NCBI GenBank assembly: GCA_016181305.1 | Contig: JACOZN010000002.1 | Coordinates: 1-64,000 of the forward strand | Direction of reading: 5' to 3' | DNA: 64,000 nt | From: Candidatus Woesearchaeota archaeon | GTDB lineage: Archaea > Nanobdellota > Nanobdellia > Woesearchaeales > GW2011-AR4 | Made by a program: the position numbers and the translations under genes | Part shown: piece by piece, positions 14,666 through 24,615 of the stretch | Numbering within the stretch: position 1 is the stretch's first letter | Layout: every line of letters begins with the position of its first letter | The notes under the pieces: generated by a model | What the model saw: only the letters and a program-made list of their open reading frames with translations | What the model was told of the DNA's origin: nothing | Databases searched by the model: none

Positions 14666-15826
14666 ATGAAAAAGAGGGTGAATATTCTTATAGCAGTTCT
14701 AGCAATAGCAGTTGTTATCCTTTTAGTCTTGCTTTATCAGGAAAAAATAAAGCCTGAAAAGGAAATTAAAACATATAAAATTGGCTTTGTTGGCGACCTT
14801 GATGGGGGCATGGCAAAATCCGCCTTGGTTGGAGCACAAATAGCAATTGAGGAATTAAACTCAAAAGCAGAGGTAACAGGCAACAAATATGAGTTGAAAG
14901 TTTATAATACAAATGGGCAAAAGGGATTAGCTAAAAACTATTTTGACAAGCTCACTAATGAAGACAAGGCAATTGCCATAATCTCTGCAGCCAATGCTAC
15001 ACAAAGTGCCGGAACACTAAAAGTGCCAGCCGTGTTTATGGGCGGGACTATACTAAAGCCCGGTGAAAGGGAGATATTCTACTGGGGCATAAAATTCCAG
15101 CATATACTTTATGATGAAGTGTTTTATGGAATTCAAAATATTAAAAGCCAAGCTGACATTAAAAATGCCGTCCTAGTAATGGACAAGACTAAAAACACAA
15201 ATGGCTACAACTCCCTTGTGGATGAAATACTGCCTTTGCACGGCATAACCTTGCTTGGCGCTTACACAATAGATGAAAATATGCAGGACTTGGCATTAAA
15301 AATAAAAGGCTTGAACCCGGACATGGTGATATTCAGCACAAATACTGAAAATGCAATAAAATTCCTGAAAGAGGCAAAAAACAGCCAATTGCAGCCAAAA
15401 ATATTCTTAGGCGGCTTTAATGTCAACATAAACATGCTGGCGGACAATCATGCCGAGTTGCCTGAAATTGTACATGTGCAAAATCTTTTAATTTCCATTA
15501 ACAGGGACTCTGCAAAGAATAGCGGACCTTTTGCATTATTTGACAGGAAAATTGCAGAAAGAACATCAAATGGCACAACAAATGCTGTGCACTTGAATGC
15601 ATACGATGCTGTAAACATGATTGGCTCATTGGCTGGGGAAAAATTATTAAATGCAGGCAACATAGAAAAACAGCGAGAAGAGCTTGCCAAGGCTGTATGG
15701 GAAATTAAAAACTATAAAGCTACAAGAGGCACAGTGTTTGCTGACGGCAAAACAGGCTATTTAAGAAGAGATTACAATAGAATAGCAGTGCTGACCAATG
15801 GAAATCTATCAATATTATCGCCATAA
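14666..15826 (+). CDS. Membrane-anchored type I solute-binding protein
   Basis: A 386-residue protein with an N-terminal membrane anchor (VNILIAVLAIAVVILLVLLY) and a periplasmic-binding type I fold of the branched-chain amino acid / ABC substrate-binding kind: KIGFVGDLDGGMAKSALVGAQIAIEELNSKA is the usual first strand and helix, and PAVFMGGTI and KGLNPDMVIFSTNTENAIKFLKEA follow. No ABC permease or ATPase is adjacent, so it may work as a surface receptor. It sits 30 bases after the protease gene and 17 before the radical SAM gene, and all run in the same direction. Confidence 0.85.
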   Translation: MKKRVNILIAVLAIAVVILLVLLYQEKIKPEKEIKTYKIGFVGDLDGGMAKSALVGAQIAIEELNSKAEVTGNKYELKVYNTNGQKGLAKNYFDKLTNEDKAIAIISAANATQSAGTLKVPAVFMGGTILKPGEREIFYWGIKFQHILYDEVFYGIQNIKSQADIKNAVLVMDKTKNTNGYNSLVDEILPLHGITLLGAYTIDENMQDLALKIKGLNPDMVIFSTNTENAIKFLKEAKNSQLQPKIFLGGFNVNINMLADNHAELPEIVHVQNLLISINRDSAKNSGPFALFDRKIAERTSNGTTNAVHLNAYDAVNMIGSLAGEKLLNAGNIEKQREELAKAVWEIKNYKATRGTVFADGKTGYLRRDYNRIAVLTNGNLSILSP

Positions 15827-15843
15827 AACCAAATTTTTTTACG

Positions 15844-17544
15844 ATGCTTAACTACCTCCCAAAGCCAAAATCCTCATTCCTGCAGTGGCACATCACAGAG
15901 AGGTGCAACCTCAGGTGCAAGCACTGCTACCAGACTTCTTACGAGACTCCTGAAATGCCCCTGCCAAAGATGCTGAGCATAGTTGACGAGTATGTTGAAT
16001 TGCTTGACTTGTGGGGGATTGACGGAAGGATGCAGGTTACTGGCGGAGAGCCGTTTGTAAGGAAAGACATTTTTGATATTTTGGAAAAAATACATGAGAA
16101 CAGGCACAAGCTTAAGTTCAACATCATGAGCAATGGATTTTATATAACAAAAGACATAGCCAAGAGATTAAAGGATTTGCAAATAGACTTTTTTCAGATA
16201 AGCATTGAGGGAGAGGAGCATACAAACGACTACATAAGAGGGAAAGGAGCATATAAAAGAATAGTTGAGGGAGCAAAGATTCTCGTTGAGGAAGGCATTC
16301 ACACAAGCTTCTCATTTACAGCAACAAGCATAAACAGCAAGGAATATTTTAAAGTTCTTGAAATCGCAAAAAGCTTGGGTGTGAACTCCCTTTGGAGCGA
16401 CAGGCTGGTGCCGTGGGGAGCCGGAAAGCAAATTCAGGAGCAGATGCTCCAGCCTTTGGATGTCAAAGAGCATTATGAAAAAATAACCAAAATTTCAAAA
16501 GAACTGGAAAAGAATGGCTCAAAAACAAGGCTGAGCAGGAATAGAACCCTTTATTTTATGGCAGATCCTGAAAGGCAAGACCACCATCCATGGGCTAACC
16601 ACTGCGATGGGGTTGGAACAAGAGGAATGACTGTTCTCTGCGATGGGACGGTTTATCCCTGTAGAAGGCTTCCAATTAAGGTTGGCAATGTGATGCAGCA
16701 ATCATTGTTTGAGATTTGGTATGGGAATGAGTGGATGTGGAAACTAAGGGACAAGAACAACTACAAAAACGAGAAATGCGGCAGCTGCGAGCTTTTTGAA
16801 AGATGCGGCGGAGGGGCGCCCTGCATTGCTTATGGATATTCTGGAACGCCATTCGCAACCGATCCTCAGTGCTGGAAAGCCTTTGACAAAATACCTGAGG
16901 CAGAAGAGCTTGCAAAAGCGGCAATCATAGAAAGCGGCAAAGAGCCGGAATACTGGGAGCATGTTATTGTGCAGGACAAAAGCAAAGAATTAGGGGAGCA
17001 TTTCGAATTAAACAACGGCAGGATTTATTACTGCAATGGCTTGAAGGTTGAAGCAAAGGACATTGAAAAAGAGAATGACAATGCTGTTTATTTGAGCGTC
17101 ATTGACTTGGAAGACTTTGAAATTGATGCTTTCCTGAACAAAATCAAAAATAAAGCCATAAAAAAATTATTAATCTCAATTAAAAATCTGAACAATGCTG
17201 AGTCAATCAAAAACAAATCAAAAATCATAAATTTGCTTGCTTATTTAAAAAATAAAAATATAGACTTCAAGCTGACAATGCCTTTGCCCAGGGAGTGGTT
17301 CGGGTTTGATTATTACAAGGTGTCGAGGGCATTGAATGCCCCTGCCTCGTGGAAAGAAAGCATGGAATTGTTTTACATTGAAAATGGGCAGATTAAAATA
17401 AAAAATGTGGTAAATGTTGATGGTCCCAAATTAAAGTATATGCCGAGCAGGAGCCAGATTTATGAATACTTTAGTTACTTCTACAGCAGGCAAAACAGGT
17501 TAAACAAGCCGAAAGAGGAGCTTATTCAGGTAAAGGCTGTTTAA
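15844..17544 (+). CDS. Radical SAM/SPASM enzyme with a C-terminal extension
   Basis: A 566-residue enzyme, intact. The SAM cluster motif C21-x3-C25-x2-C28 lies in TERCNLRCKHCYQ, and GGEP follows near residue 66. A SPASM domain follows (CDGVGTRGMTVLCDGTVYPC...KCGSCELFERCGGG...DPQCW), with seven or more Cys for auxiliary Fe-S clusters. SPASM enzymes modify peptides or proteins, forming thioether, C-C or epimerised residues. After about residue 350 comes a further 200 residues with no cysteine cluster (KKLLISIKNLNNAESIKN...), unlike ordinary SPASM proteins. It is the only catalytically competent radical SAM enzyme here and the natural candidate to modify the Cys/Gly-repeat protein. Confidence 0.92.
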   Translation: MLNYLPKPKSSFLQWHITERCNLRCKHCYQTSYETPEMPLPKMLSIVDEYVELLDLWGIDGRMQVTGGEPFVRKDIFDILEKIHENRHKLKFNIMSNGFYITKDIAKRLKDLQIDFFQISIEGEEHTNDYIRGKGAYKRIVEGAKILVEEGIHTSFSFTATSINSKEYFKVLEIAKSLGVNSLWSDRLVPWGAGKQIQEQMLQPLDVKEHYEKITKISKELEKNGSKTRLSRNRTLYFMADPERQDHHPWANHCDGVGTRGMTVLCDGTVYPCRRLPIKVGNVMQQSLFEIWYGNEWMWKLRDKNNYKNEKCGSCELFERCGGGAPCIAYGYSGTPFATDPQCWKAFDKIPEAEELAKAAIIESGKEPEYWEHVIVQDKSKELGEHFELNNGRIYYCNGLKVEAKDIEKENDNAVYLSVIDLEDFEIDAFLNKIKNKAIKKLLISIKNLNNAESIKNKSKIINLLAYLKNKNIDFKLTMPLPREWFGFDYYKVSRALNAPASWKESMELFYIENGQIKIKNVVNVDGPKLKYMPSRSQIYEYFSYFYSRQNRLNKPKEELIQVKAV

Positions 17545-17587
17545 AACAAACAGAAAACCTAAAAAAGCACAGCAAATTACTTCTTTT

Positions 17588-18778
17588 ATGAACCTCTTAT
17601 TCATCAGCAAATACCCCCCTATCGAAGGCGGCGTTTCCTCGCAAACCTATTGGCTCGCCAAAGCCCTGGGGGAGAAAGGGCACAAGGTTTACGTAGCATC
17701 AAACTGCTGGGAAGTTGAGCAGAGATACAGGGAGCAGATTGAGGAAAATGAGCTAAGCCTGCTTGAGCCTAAAAATGTCGAGCTTTTCAGCACTTCTTTA
17801 GATTTCAGGTCTGCAATACCATTCTCAAGGTCTTACGAGTCAAGGATAGCCAGCATCGCACTGGATATAATAAAAAATTACAAAATTGACGCTATTTATT
17901 CCCATTACCTTCTTCCCTATGGAGTTTCAGCTTTAATGCTTAAAAAACTTACAAACAAGCCATGGCTTTTGCAGCACGCAGGCTCTGACATAACAAGGCT
18001 TTTTTCTTTTCCTCAATTAAAGTCGATTTTTATAGAATGCTTCAACAATGCAGATAAAGTGATTGGCTACTCAAATACACGGCAAAAATTCATTGAAAAC
18101 AGCCTCGATACAAACAAGCTAGTCCCCATTGGAAGGAGTATCAACCTAAATGAATTTAATCCAAATGTCAATCCATTTGATTTTTCACAATACGGCATTG
18201 AAAAAGATACAACTGTTTTTACCTATTTCGGCAAGATTTCTGGATTGAAAAAAACCTATGAGTTTGTAAATGCGGCATCTGAAATAAAAAATGAGGATTT
18301 CAAGATTGTTTTTGTGACAGAAGGCGGAAATCATGCTGACGAGCTTAAAGAGCATGCAAAAAAACTGGGAATTCTGGACAAATTGGTTTTCATGCCGTTC
18401 GTCCCTCCGTGGAAAGTACCGCCAATAATGAAAGCTTCAACATGCATAGTCTGCCCGGAAAGCGAGGAAACCCCTTACCTGCCAAAAGGGACACATGGCC
18501 CGCAGATTGCAAGAGAAGCAATGGCAGTTGGTAAGCCCGTTATCATTGGAAAAGGCGTCAAAGAAAAGGGAATTTATTTAAAAACAACAGAGAATCATAA
18601 TATTTTGGTGGTGGATTCAACAAATAAAGAGGATTTTGCAGATATTTTAAAATTTGTAATAAACAACAAGGAAAAAATAGAAGAAATCGGCAGTAATGCA
18701 AGAAAGTTTGCAGAGGCAAATGAGGATTTTGAATCTTACATAAAATCAATGGAAACATTATTTAATTCATTGTTATAA
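17588..18778 (+). CDS. Glycosyltransferase, GT4 family
   Basis: A 396-residue GT-B fold glycosyltransferase. N-terminal NLLFISKYPPIEGGVSSQTYWLAKALGEKGHKVYVAS has the G-G donor/acceptor loop of the family. The C-terminal half has FTYFGKISGLKKTYEFVNAA and the nucleotide-sugar binding part CPESEETPYLPKG...AREAMAVGKPVIIG. The E-x7-E signature is loosely present. It probably transfers a sugar to a lipid or protein at the cytoplasmic face. It is tightly linked to the radical SAM gene (43-base gap) and the quinoprotein (4-base gap), so it may glycosylate the product of this cluster. Confidence 0.9.
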   Translation: MNLLFISKYPPIEGGVSSQTYWLAKALGEKGHKVYVASNCWEVEQRYREQIEENELSLLEPKNVELFSTSLDFRSAIPFSRSYESRIASIALDIIKNYKIDAIYSHYLLPYGVSALMLKKLTNKPWLLQHAGSDITRLFSFPQLKSIFIECFNNADKVIGYSNTRQKFIENSLDTNKLVPIGRSINLNEFNPNVNPFDFSQYGIEKDTTVFTYFGKISGLKKTYEFVNAASEIKNEDFKIVFVTEGGNHADELKEHAKKLGILDKLVFMPFVPPWKVPPIMKASTCIVCPESEETPYLPKGTHGPQIAREAMAVGKPVIIGKGVKEKGIYLKTTENHNILVVDSTNKEDFADILKFVINNKEKIEEIGSNARKFAEANEDFESYIKSMETLFNSLL

Positions 18779-18782
18779 TAAA

Positions 18783-20591
18783 ATGAGCAATAAAAAGCTA
18801 ATTTTGATTTGCATCCCATTTATTGTTTTTGTAGTGCTTATAATTAATGCACACTCCAAAACCACCGAAGACAATGACTGGAAATACCCGGGTTTTGACC
18901 AATACACAAACAATTTCTACCACAAGCAGTCACAAATAAACTCAAAAAACGCTAAAAATCTCGAGATAAAATGGGCTTGGGAAATCCCAAGAAGAAGCCC
19001 CCCAGTCAGGGATAAAGAAGGCAATGTTGTGAGAGGAGGCTGGACACCACCCTTGGTTATTGAGGGTATTGTGTATACTGCAACCTTTGACAACCAATTC
19101 TTTGCTTTGGATGCAAAAAATGGGAATGCAATATGCAAGTACGAAGTTCCAAAGGATAAAATTGACAGCCAGTTGAGATATTCTGGAAGGGGTATAACCT
19201 ATCACAACGGCAGCATTTTAATGACAGCAGCGGACTGCAGCATTTATGCTTTTGACTCAAAAGACTGCAGTGTGAAGTGGACAATGCCAAGCACCTGCGA
19301 GAATATCCCTGGGAACCTGGGCTTTTACAGGGGAATGAATCCGCCATTGATCTTTGGTGATTATCTTATAGCCACAAATACCGGCGGAGAGTATGGTGCC
19401 AGAGGTTTCGTGGCTGCCTATAGCTTAAGCACAAAAAAACTGCTTTGGAGATGGTATGTAACTCCTCCACAAGTTGAAGGCCCAAAAAACTGGCATATAG
19501 AAGCTCACAAAGGAAATGTTAAGCCTTACAAGGATGATTGGGGCAATTCCAGCTTGATTGGCGGCGGCACAATATGGGGCTGGCCTGCAATAGACACAGA
19601 AAAGGGAATTTTGTACCTTGGAACAGGAGACCCTTCTCCAGATTTAAACGGCGCAACACGCCCCGGGCCAAATCTTTACACAGACTCTGTTGTTGCCCTG
19701 AACATATCAAATGGGAAAATGATGTGGTACTACCAGCTTACAAGCCATGACTTATACGACCATGACATTGGGGTAAGCATAATTCTGGAGGAAATTGAAA
19801 TCAATGGAAAAAAAGAGAAAATTATCGTGGCAGGCTCCAAAAGCGGGTATGTCTTGGTTTTAAAAGCCAATAACGGCAAGCTATTGTACAATCCAGTCCC
19901 AATTTCTATACATTTCAATGATATAAATGACAACAATCCAAATGCGAACCTTACTTTAGAAAGTGCCGAAGGCAAAGTAATTTGCCCAGCAAACAATGGA
20001 GGCGTGCAGGCATCTCCTGCATTTGCTGATGGGAATATCTATGTAGTTGGCCAAAATCAATGTTTGAAAATGGTTTCAAATCCTGTCAAAAGCAGGGAAG
20101 ATTTTTTCGGAGGAAGATCGATCAATGCAGGGCTAGAAGAGAATTCTACTTTGCATGTTATTGATGCTGCAACCGGAAAAATCCTATGGACTTTTTTCAT
20201 GAACAGCTCCTACAGGAAAGGCTCTGCCACTATAAGCGGGGACTTGGTTTTGCTGGGGGCGGACAACGGCTTTGCATACATTCTGGACAGAAACAATGGC
20301 AGGCTTTTGTTCCAGCTTGATGTCGGAGCGCCAATCGGAGCGCCAATCACAATTGGTGCAGATGCAGACGGCAAAATGAGAATATTTGTGCCTTTCGGCA
20401 GCAGAGGAGCCAGAGGAAGGGAAAATGGAATAATCGCTCTGGGATTGAAGGAGAGCAAATTTAATGCTGGATATTTGTTAGCCGTCTTGATTGTTTTGAT
20501 AATATTATTTGCAATATACAAATACAAAAAATTGAAAAAGCAAAAACCAGCAAAAAATCCAAAAATCAAGTCAAAAACCAAAAGCTTTTAA
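18783..20591 (+). CDS. Membrane-anchored PQQ-type quinoprotein (eight-bladed propeller)
   Basis: A 602-residue relative of PQQ-dependent methanol/ethanol dehydrogenases. Both ends have a membrane segment (about residues 4-22 and 565-583), with the propeller outside. Landmarks: GGEYGARGFVAAY, holding the Glu that binds Ca/PQQ; WGWPAIDTEKGILYLGTGDPSPDLNG; NLYTDSVVALN; SHDLYDHDIG, the region with the catalytic Asp; and repeated W-docking motifs. The position usually Asn (GTGN) is Asp here, and the two vicinal Cys of the classical enzymes are not adjacent. PQQ synthesis genes are absent from the window, so cofactor identity is open. It could pass electrons to the cupredoxin at 5957 or oxidise surface substrates. 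Confidence 0.85.
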   Translation: MSNKKLILICIPFIVFVVLIINAHSKTTEDNDWKYPGFDQYTNNFYHKQSQINSKNAKNLEIKWAWEIPRRSPPVRDKEGNVVRGGWTPPLVIEGIVYTATFDNQFFALDAKNGNAICKYEVPKDKIDSQLRYSGRGITYHNGSILMTAADCSIYAFDSKDCSVKWTMPSTCENIPGNLGFYRGMNPPLIFGDYLIATNTGGEYGARGFVAAYSLSTKKLLWRWYVTPPQVEGPKNWHIEAHKGNVKPYKDDWGNSSLIGGGTIWGWPAIDTEKGILYLGTGDPSPDLNGATRPGPNLYTDSVVALNISNGKMMWYYQLTSHDLYDHDIGVSIILEEIEINGKKEKIIVAGSKSGYVLVLKANNGKLLYNPVPISIHFNDINDNNPNANLTLESAEGKVICPANNGGVQASPAFADGNIYVVGQNQCLKMVSNPVKSREDFFGGRSINAGLEENSTLHVIDAATGKILWTFFMNSSYRKGSATISGDLVLLGADNGFAYILDRNNGRLLFQLDVGAPIGAPITIGADADGKMRIFVPFGSRGARGRENGIIALGLKESKFNAGYLLAVLIVLIILFAIYKYKKLKKQKPAKNPKIKSKTKSF

Positions 20592-20618
20592 TATTATAAA
20601 TAAAAGTTATATACTTAG

Positions 20619-23275
20619 ATGAAAAAAAAGAGGATTTTGGTACTTTTTGTATCTCTGATTTTCTTTGCAGTTTATTTAACTATAAATGTTAATGCCCAAA
20701 GCTGTGATTGCAATCCCGAGTGCAGCGCCGGGCAGAGCGAATATGGTGGAAATTGCGGTCCTTGCGGCAGCGTGATGAGGAGAGATTGCGAAGGGAGCAC
20801 TTGCAACTGGTTTGGATGGTACTGCCAGAATAATGCTCCAGCCAATTATGGGCAGTCATGCAATTGCGGCGCATGCGGATGTGGTGGTACAATAAATTGT
20901 GCCGGTTCTTGCTCTGATCCAAATGGTCGTTCTGCATCTGACCCAACTCCACCTAATTATGGGGCACCTTGCGGCGCTTGTGGCAGGGGCAGAATAGACT
21001 GCAATGGAAATTGCATTGGCGACTATTCAAACTGCGGCTCTGCTGGCTGGTACAACACAGGCTCACATGCGGCGGAAACTGCCAGTGGCAGACAGGGCAG
21101 AACTGCAACACACAGGATGGATGGTACGGCGGCGGCAACACCCAGACAGCATCTTGCGGCAGCACAGACAACGACGCCTCCTCTGAATTCAGGAATTATG
21201 GCTGCTCTGGCGGCTCATGCACCTATTCTGTGACGCAAACAGCAGATTGTGACGGCTCAGACGGCTGGTACGGCGGAGGCAACAATGCAGGCTGCGGCTC
21301 TGACCCAAACTCTGCATGGAATGACTATTATGTGACGGCAAACACAGGCTCCTGCACTTCAACAACAACGTGCTCGGGCACTGGCAGCACCAATTGCGAC
21401 AGCAATGATGTCTGCAACAACAAGTGCGAGGGAACTGTGTTTACCTCAGTGCCTCCGATGAAAGACTATTATGTTGTTTCAAACTCAAATTCATGCACAT
21501 CAACAACAGACAGCCCTGCAACAGAAGACTGCGCAACTAAAGCAAGCACTGACAGCGACAACTCTCCAGTAGCCTACACAATTCCAGGCACTGTAACAGA
21601 TTACAGCACATGCACGCTTAGCGGCTGCACAGGCACAACTTATTCAGATTCATGCTCAGCAACCATTTTGACAGAATACGGCGCATCAGGCTCTTCTTTC
21701 ACATCATCAGCATATGAATGCCAGAATTTTGAATCAAGCTACTGCTCAGGCGACAGGTACTTCAGGAATGAATGGGCATGCTCAGGCGCTCCGGGCGCAT
21801 GCACAGACGCAGCAGACACCCAAATAGGCACTAATGCGGATGGTGACTTAAAGGATAAGGAATGCGGCGACAGCTTATGCGACAATGCAGCCGGTGTTTA
21901 TGACTCGACAAAAACTTCTACTGAGATAAACTGCGCAGACAACTTGGACAATGACTGTGACGGCTTGAGAGATTGTTCTGATTCAGATTGTGCTGGCAAA
22001 TCTGGACAAGGCGGTGTATTATGCTGCCAGACAGCATCCAACTGCGTGCAGGACGACTGCAAGACAGAAAGCTGTGTAGCCAATTCATGCCAATACACAA
22101 ACAGGAATGCCTGCGATGCAGCAGAATGCACTGCTGGCAGTTACTGCAATTCCGCAGGAGGAGACTGCAAAAACCCAGACCAGGACAGCAGTGTATGCCT
22201 AAATTGTGTATCAGACAGCACAGCCGGCTACACATGGTCATGGGGCGCAAGCAAGTTTGAAGACGCTGGAAAAGCATATGGGCCAGAATTGTTCAACAGC
22301 AACAACGCAGGCTGCACAGCAGGAAGCGGCGGCACATGTTTTGACAGTACAGGAAACACAGCTACTCATAAAACTCCATTAGCAACAGGCAACTGCTGCG
22401 GCGATGACCCAAATGAGTTCTATAAGTCTGACTATTATGGCTCGGAGTGCGTAAGCAGCCTTAACGATTGTGTATGGAGCACAGGCGACGCACAATCATC
22501 GGACTCAGGCAATCCGGGATGGTGGTGCTACCTTGGCAAATGGGACGAATGCACTAAAAAAGCAGACATAGGCAAGCACTTTGGAAGCGTTGCATGCGCA
22601 GGGGCAGGCACTGGCTGGACTCTGAACCCATTGCCGGAAAACCAGTATGGGCCAAACACATGCTCGGACGGCCTAGACAATGACGCTGATGGCCTTATAG
22701 ACTGCAATGACAGCGACTGCAGCGGCTCTATAACAGGCACGGTCAAAAATCAGGAGCAACAGCCTATTGCATCTGCTGATGTAAATTTAAAGAAGGATTT
22801 AGCTACAATAAATTCAACTACAACGTCACAGGCTGGAACTTACACTTTAAGTTCTGTAAGCTGCGGCAACTATAATTTGATTGCATCACATGCAGATTAC
22901 GCGCCGCAGACAAAAAGCAATGTGAATGTTCTGCCAGCGCAGCAGATAACCATAGACTTCAGCCTGGCTTTAGGCACTTCCTGCGAAACTGACTGTACTT
23001 TTGCGGCAGATGAAATAATACATGCATCTTGCGATGGCAAGGGCGGCTGTGCTTTCTATGACAGCATTGCCAAGGCAGCCTGCGACAACTCAAAGCCCGG
23101 CTGGGCAAGGGATTATAATGAAACGCACTATATAACATGCGCTTCCGGCGCTCCGCAGCCAAAGGTGGAGATCGAAGCAAGCCTAAGCTGCGAAAGCGGC
23201 ACTCTTGTTAAGGTTACGAGAATAGTTATCTATAACGGCGAGCCTGTAAAGCTCGTTGTTGCAACCTGCGGCTAG
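20619..23275 (+). pseudogene. Large cysteine-rich secreted protein, interrupted by one frameshift
   Basis: Two overlapping frames form one protein of about 885 residues. The start (MKKKRILVLFVSLIFFAVYLTINVNA) is a signal peptide, followed by Cys-rich repeats (NYGQSCNCGACGCGGTI..., NYGAPCGACGRGRI...). The sense leaves frame at 21063-21068: GWYNTGS continues one frame back as TCGGNCQWQTGQNC. One missing base explains it; no slippery heptamer is visible, so a sequence error or true mutation is more likely than programmed shifting. Later parts show DNDCDGLRDCSDSDC-type calcium/metal-binding repeats (twice) and a carboxypeptidase-regulatory-like beta domain (GTVKNQEQQPIASADVNL). Probably a surface or pilus-linked adhesin. 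Confidence 0.8.
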
Positions 23276-23279
23276 CCAA

Positions 23280-23615
23280 ATGCCAAAATTTAAAATAGAC
23301 GAAATCACGCTTGTGCTGATTGTTGCTTTGGTAGCCATGGTTGTCGGCATTTACGACAGGGCGAGCAAACCAGGCATGGGGGCTGAAAAAATAACAGAAG
23401 TTATCCTAAACGGGCAGGAGATTGGCCTTGCAAGCAATGGCGTTGTCAACGCTGAAAAGCTGCTGCAAATACGGGATATGGATTATGGTAAATTCAAGGA
23501 ATATCTTAAAATCAAAAATGACTTCTGCATTTATATCGAGGACGGCAATGGCAGGATACTGCTCGCAAAAGGCTCGCCAAAGCTTGAAAAAGACGGATTG
23601 CCTTGCAGTGAATAA
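23280..23615 (+). CDS. Pilin-like single-pass protein (paralogue of the next gene)
   Basis: A 111-residue protein: a short N-terminus, one hydrophobic helix (ITLVLIVALVAMVVGIY) and a soluble domain ending NDFCIYIEDGNGRILLAKGS...LPC. The protein at 23643 shares the layout and the phrase FCIYIED-x-x-G-x-I/V plus a final Cys. It starts 4 bases after the stop of the Cys-rich gene; the ATG at 23280 is preferred over an upstream frame that overlaps that gene. Archaeal pilin-like proteins of this kind are common next to TadA-type ATPases. Function beyond pilus assembly is unknown. Confidence 0.7.
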   Translation: MPKFKIDEITLVLIVALVAMVVGIYDRASKPGMGAEKITEVILNGQEIGLASNGVVNAEKLLQIRDMDYGKFKEYLKIKNDFCIYIEDGNGRILLAKGSPKLEKDGLPCSE

Positions 23616-23642
23616 AATTATTGTTAAAATTGTTAATAAAAA

Positions 23643-24038
23643 ATGAGCAGAAACCAAAAAGCCCAGTCATGGTCTATAGACATTATCCTGGGGGTAATAG
23701 TGTTTATGGCTGCTTTTTTTGTATTTTTTGCTGTTTTAAGCGAGGACCCCAATGCAAAAATCAGCAGGCTTAAGGAAGATGCATCAATAATAATAAGGCA
23801 GGTGGTATCGGGGGACTCGTCGCTGAGGATTGTGGACGGCGTACAGATTAATGAAAGCAAAGCCAGCAAGCTCAAAGAAATGAATTATGAGGAATTAAAA
23901 AGGAGATTCAGGGTTGAAAATGATTTTTGCATATACATAGAAGACAGCAAAGGAAATATTGTCCTTATAAACGACAGCTATAAGGGGATTGGCTCGCCGC
24001 AAATAAACCTAAGCGGCACGTTATGCAGCCAGAAATAA
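23643..24038 (+). CDS. Pilin-like single-pass protein
   Basis: A 131-residue protein with a type III-like N-terminus (MSRNQKAQSWSIDIILGVIVFMAAFFVFFAVL), polar residues then a hydrophobic helix, and a soluble part ending NDFCIYIEDSKGNIVLI...GTLCSQK. It is the paralogue of the gene at 23280; the two conserved Cys (FCIYIED and the C-terminal one) could pair as a disulfide outside the cell. It probably has its helix processed or inserted with the pilus machinery encoded downstream. Confidence 0.75.
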   Translation: MSRNQKAQSWSIDIILGVIVFMAAFFVFFAVLSEDPNAKISRLKEDASIIIRQVVSGDSSLRIVDGVQINESKASKLKEMNYEELKRRFRVENDFCIYIEDSKGNIVLINDSYKGIGSPQINLSGTLCSQK

Positions 24039-24081
24039 ACAAAAAATTATAAATATGCCCTAATTCTGGTTATATATCAAA

Positions 24082-24615
24082 ATGCCGTCTAAAAAAAGGG
24101 GTTATTTCTTTGTACTGGATGCTGTGCTCGGGCTTTTTGTAATTGCGATGGGTATTTTCATAATAAGCACTTCTTACGTCAATGTGCCGCAGCTTACCCA
24201 GGTAAGCCTGCTTGCAGACGACCTGCTTGTTTTTCTCTCCAACACAAAAATAAAAGACCTTAACAATCCCTATGCGGGCATTGGCGGGCAGCTGTGGAAA
24301 GACGGCGTTATAACGGACGCTGACAACTCGCTGCTTCAGCAGGTGGGGGAGTTTTACGCTACAAACAAGCTTGACACGGCAGAGAAGTTCGTAGCAAATG
24401 TGTCAAAGGATATCGTGCCTGAGCAGTTCAGGTACGAGGTTTGGATTGACGGCAATTTGATTTACCCAGGAAACCCGGCAGCAGCGCACATAAGCTCAAA
24501 AAACAATACAGCGCTTTTGCTCACCTCAAAAAAGCTCACTTTTGGGATTATGAGCAGGACAACAAGCAGCATATGGGGCCCCTACAAGGCAGAGGTGTTC
24601 ACATGGGAGCGGTAA
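24082..24615 (+). CDS. Pilin-like protein
   Basis: A 177-residue protein with a short basic N-terminus (MPSKKRG), then YFFVLDAVLGLFVIAMGIFIIST, the hydrophobic pilin-type helix, and a soluble domain with NPYAGIGGQLWKDG and EVWIDGNLIYPGN. No Cys pair. It overlaps the next gene by 13 bases and shares its direction and spacing with the other pilin-like genes, so all are likely one transcript. Confidence 0.72.
   Translation: MPSKKRGYFFVLDAVLGLFVIAMGIFIISTSYVNVPQLTQVSLLADDLLVFLSNTKIKDLNNPYAGIGGQLWKDGVITDADNSLLQQVGEFYATNKLDTAEKFVANVSKDIVPEQFRYEVWIDGNLIYPGNPAAAHISSKNNTALLLTSKKLTFGIMSRTTSSIWGPYKAEVFTWER

Noticed and set aside
20969-23275. A separate protein starting at 20969
   Set aside because: Its first 35 residues have no sense, while the other frame carries the signal peptide and Cys repeats up to the shift point.
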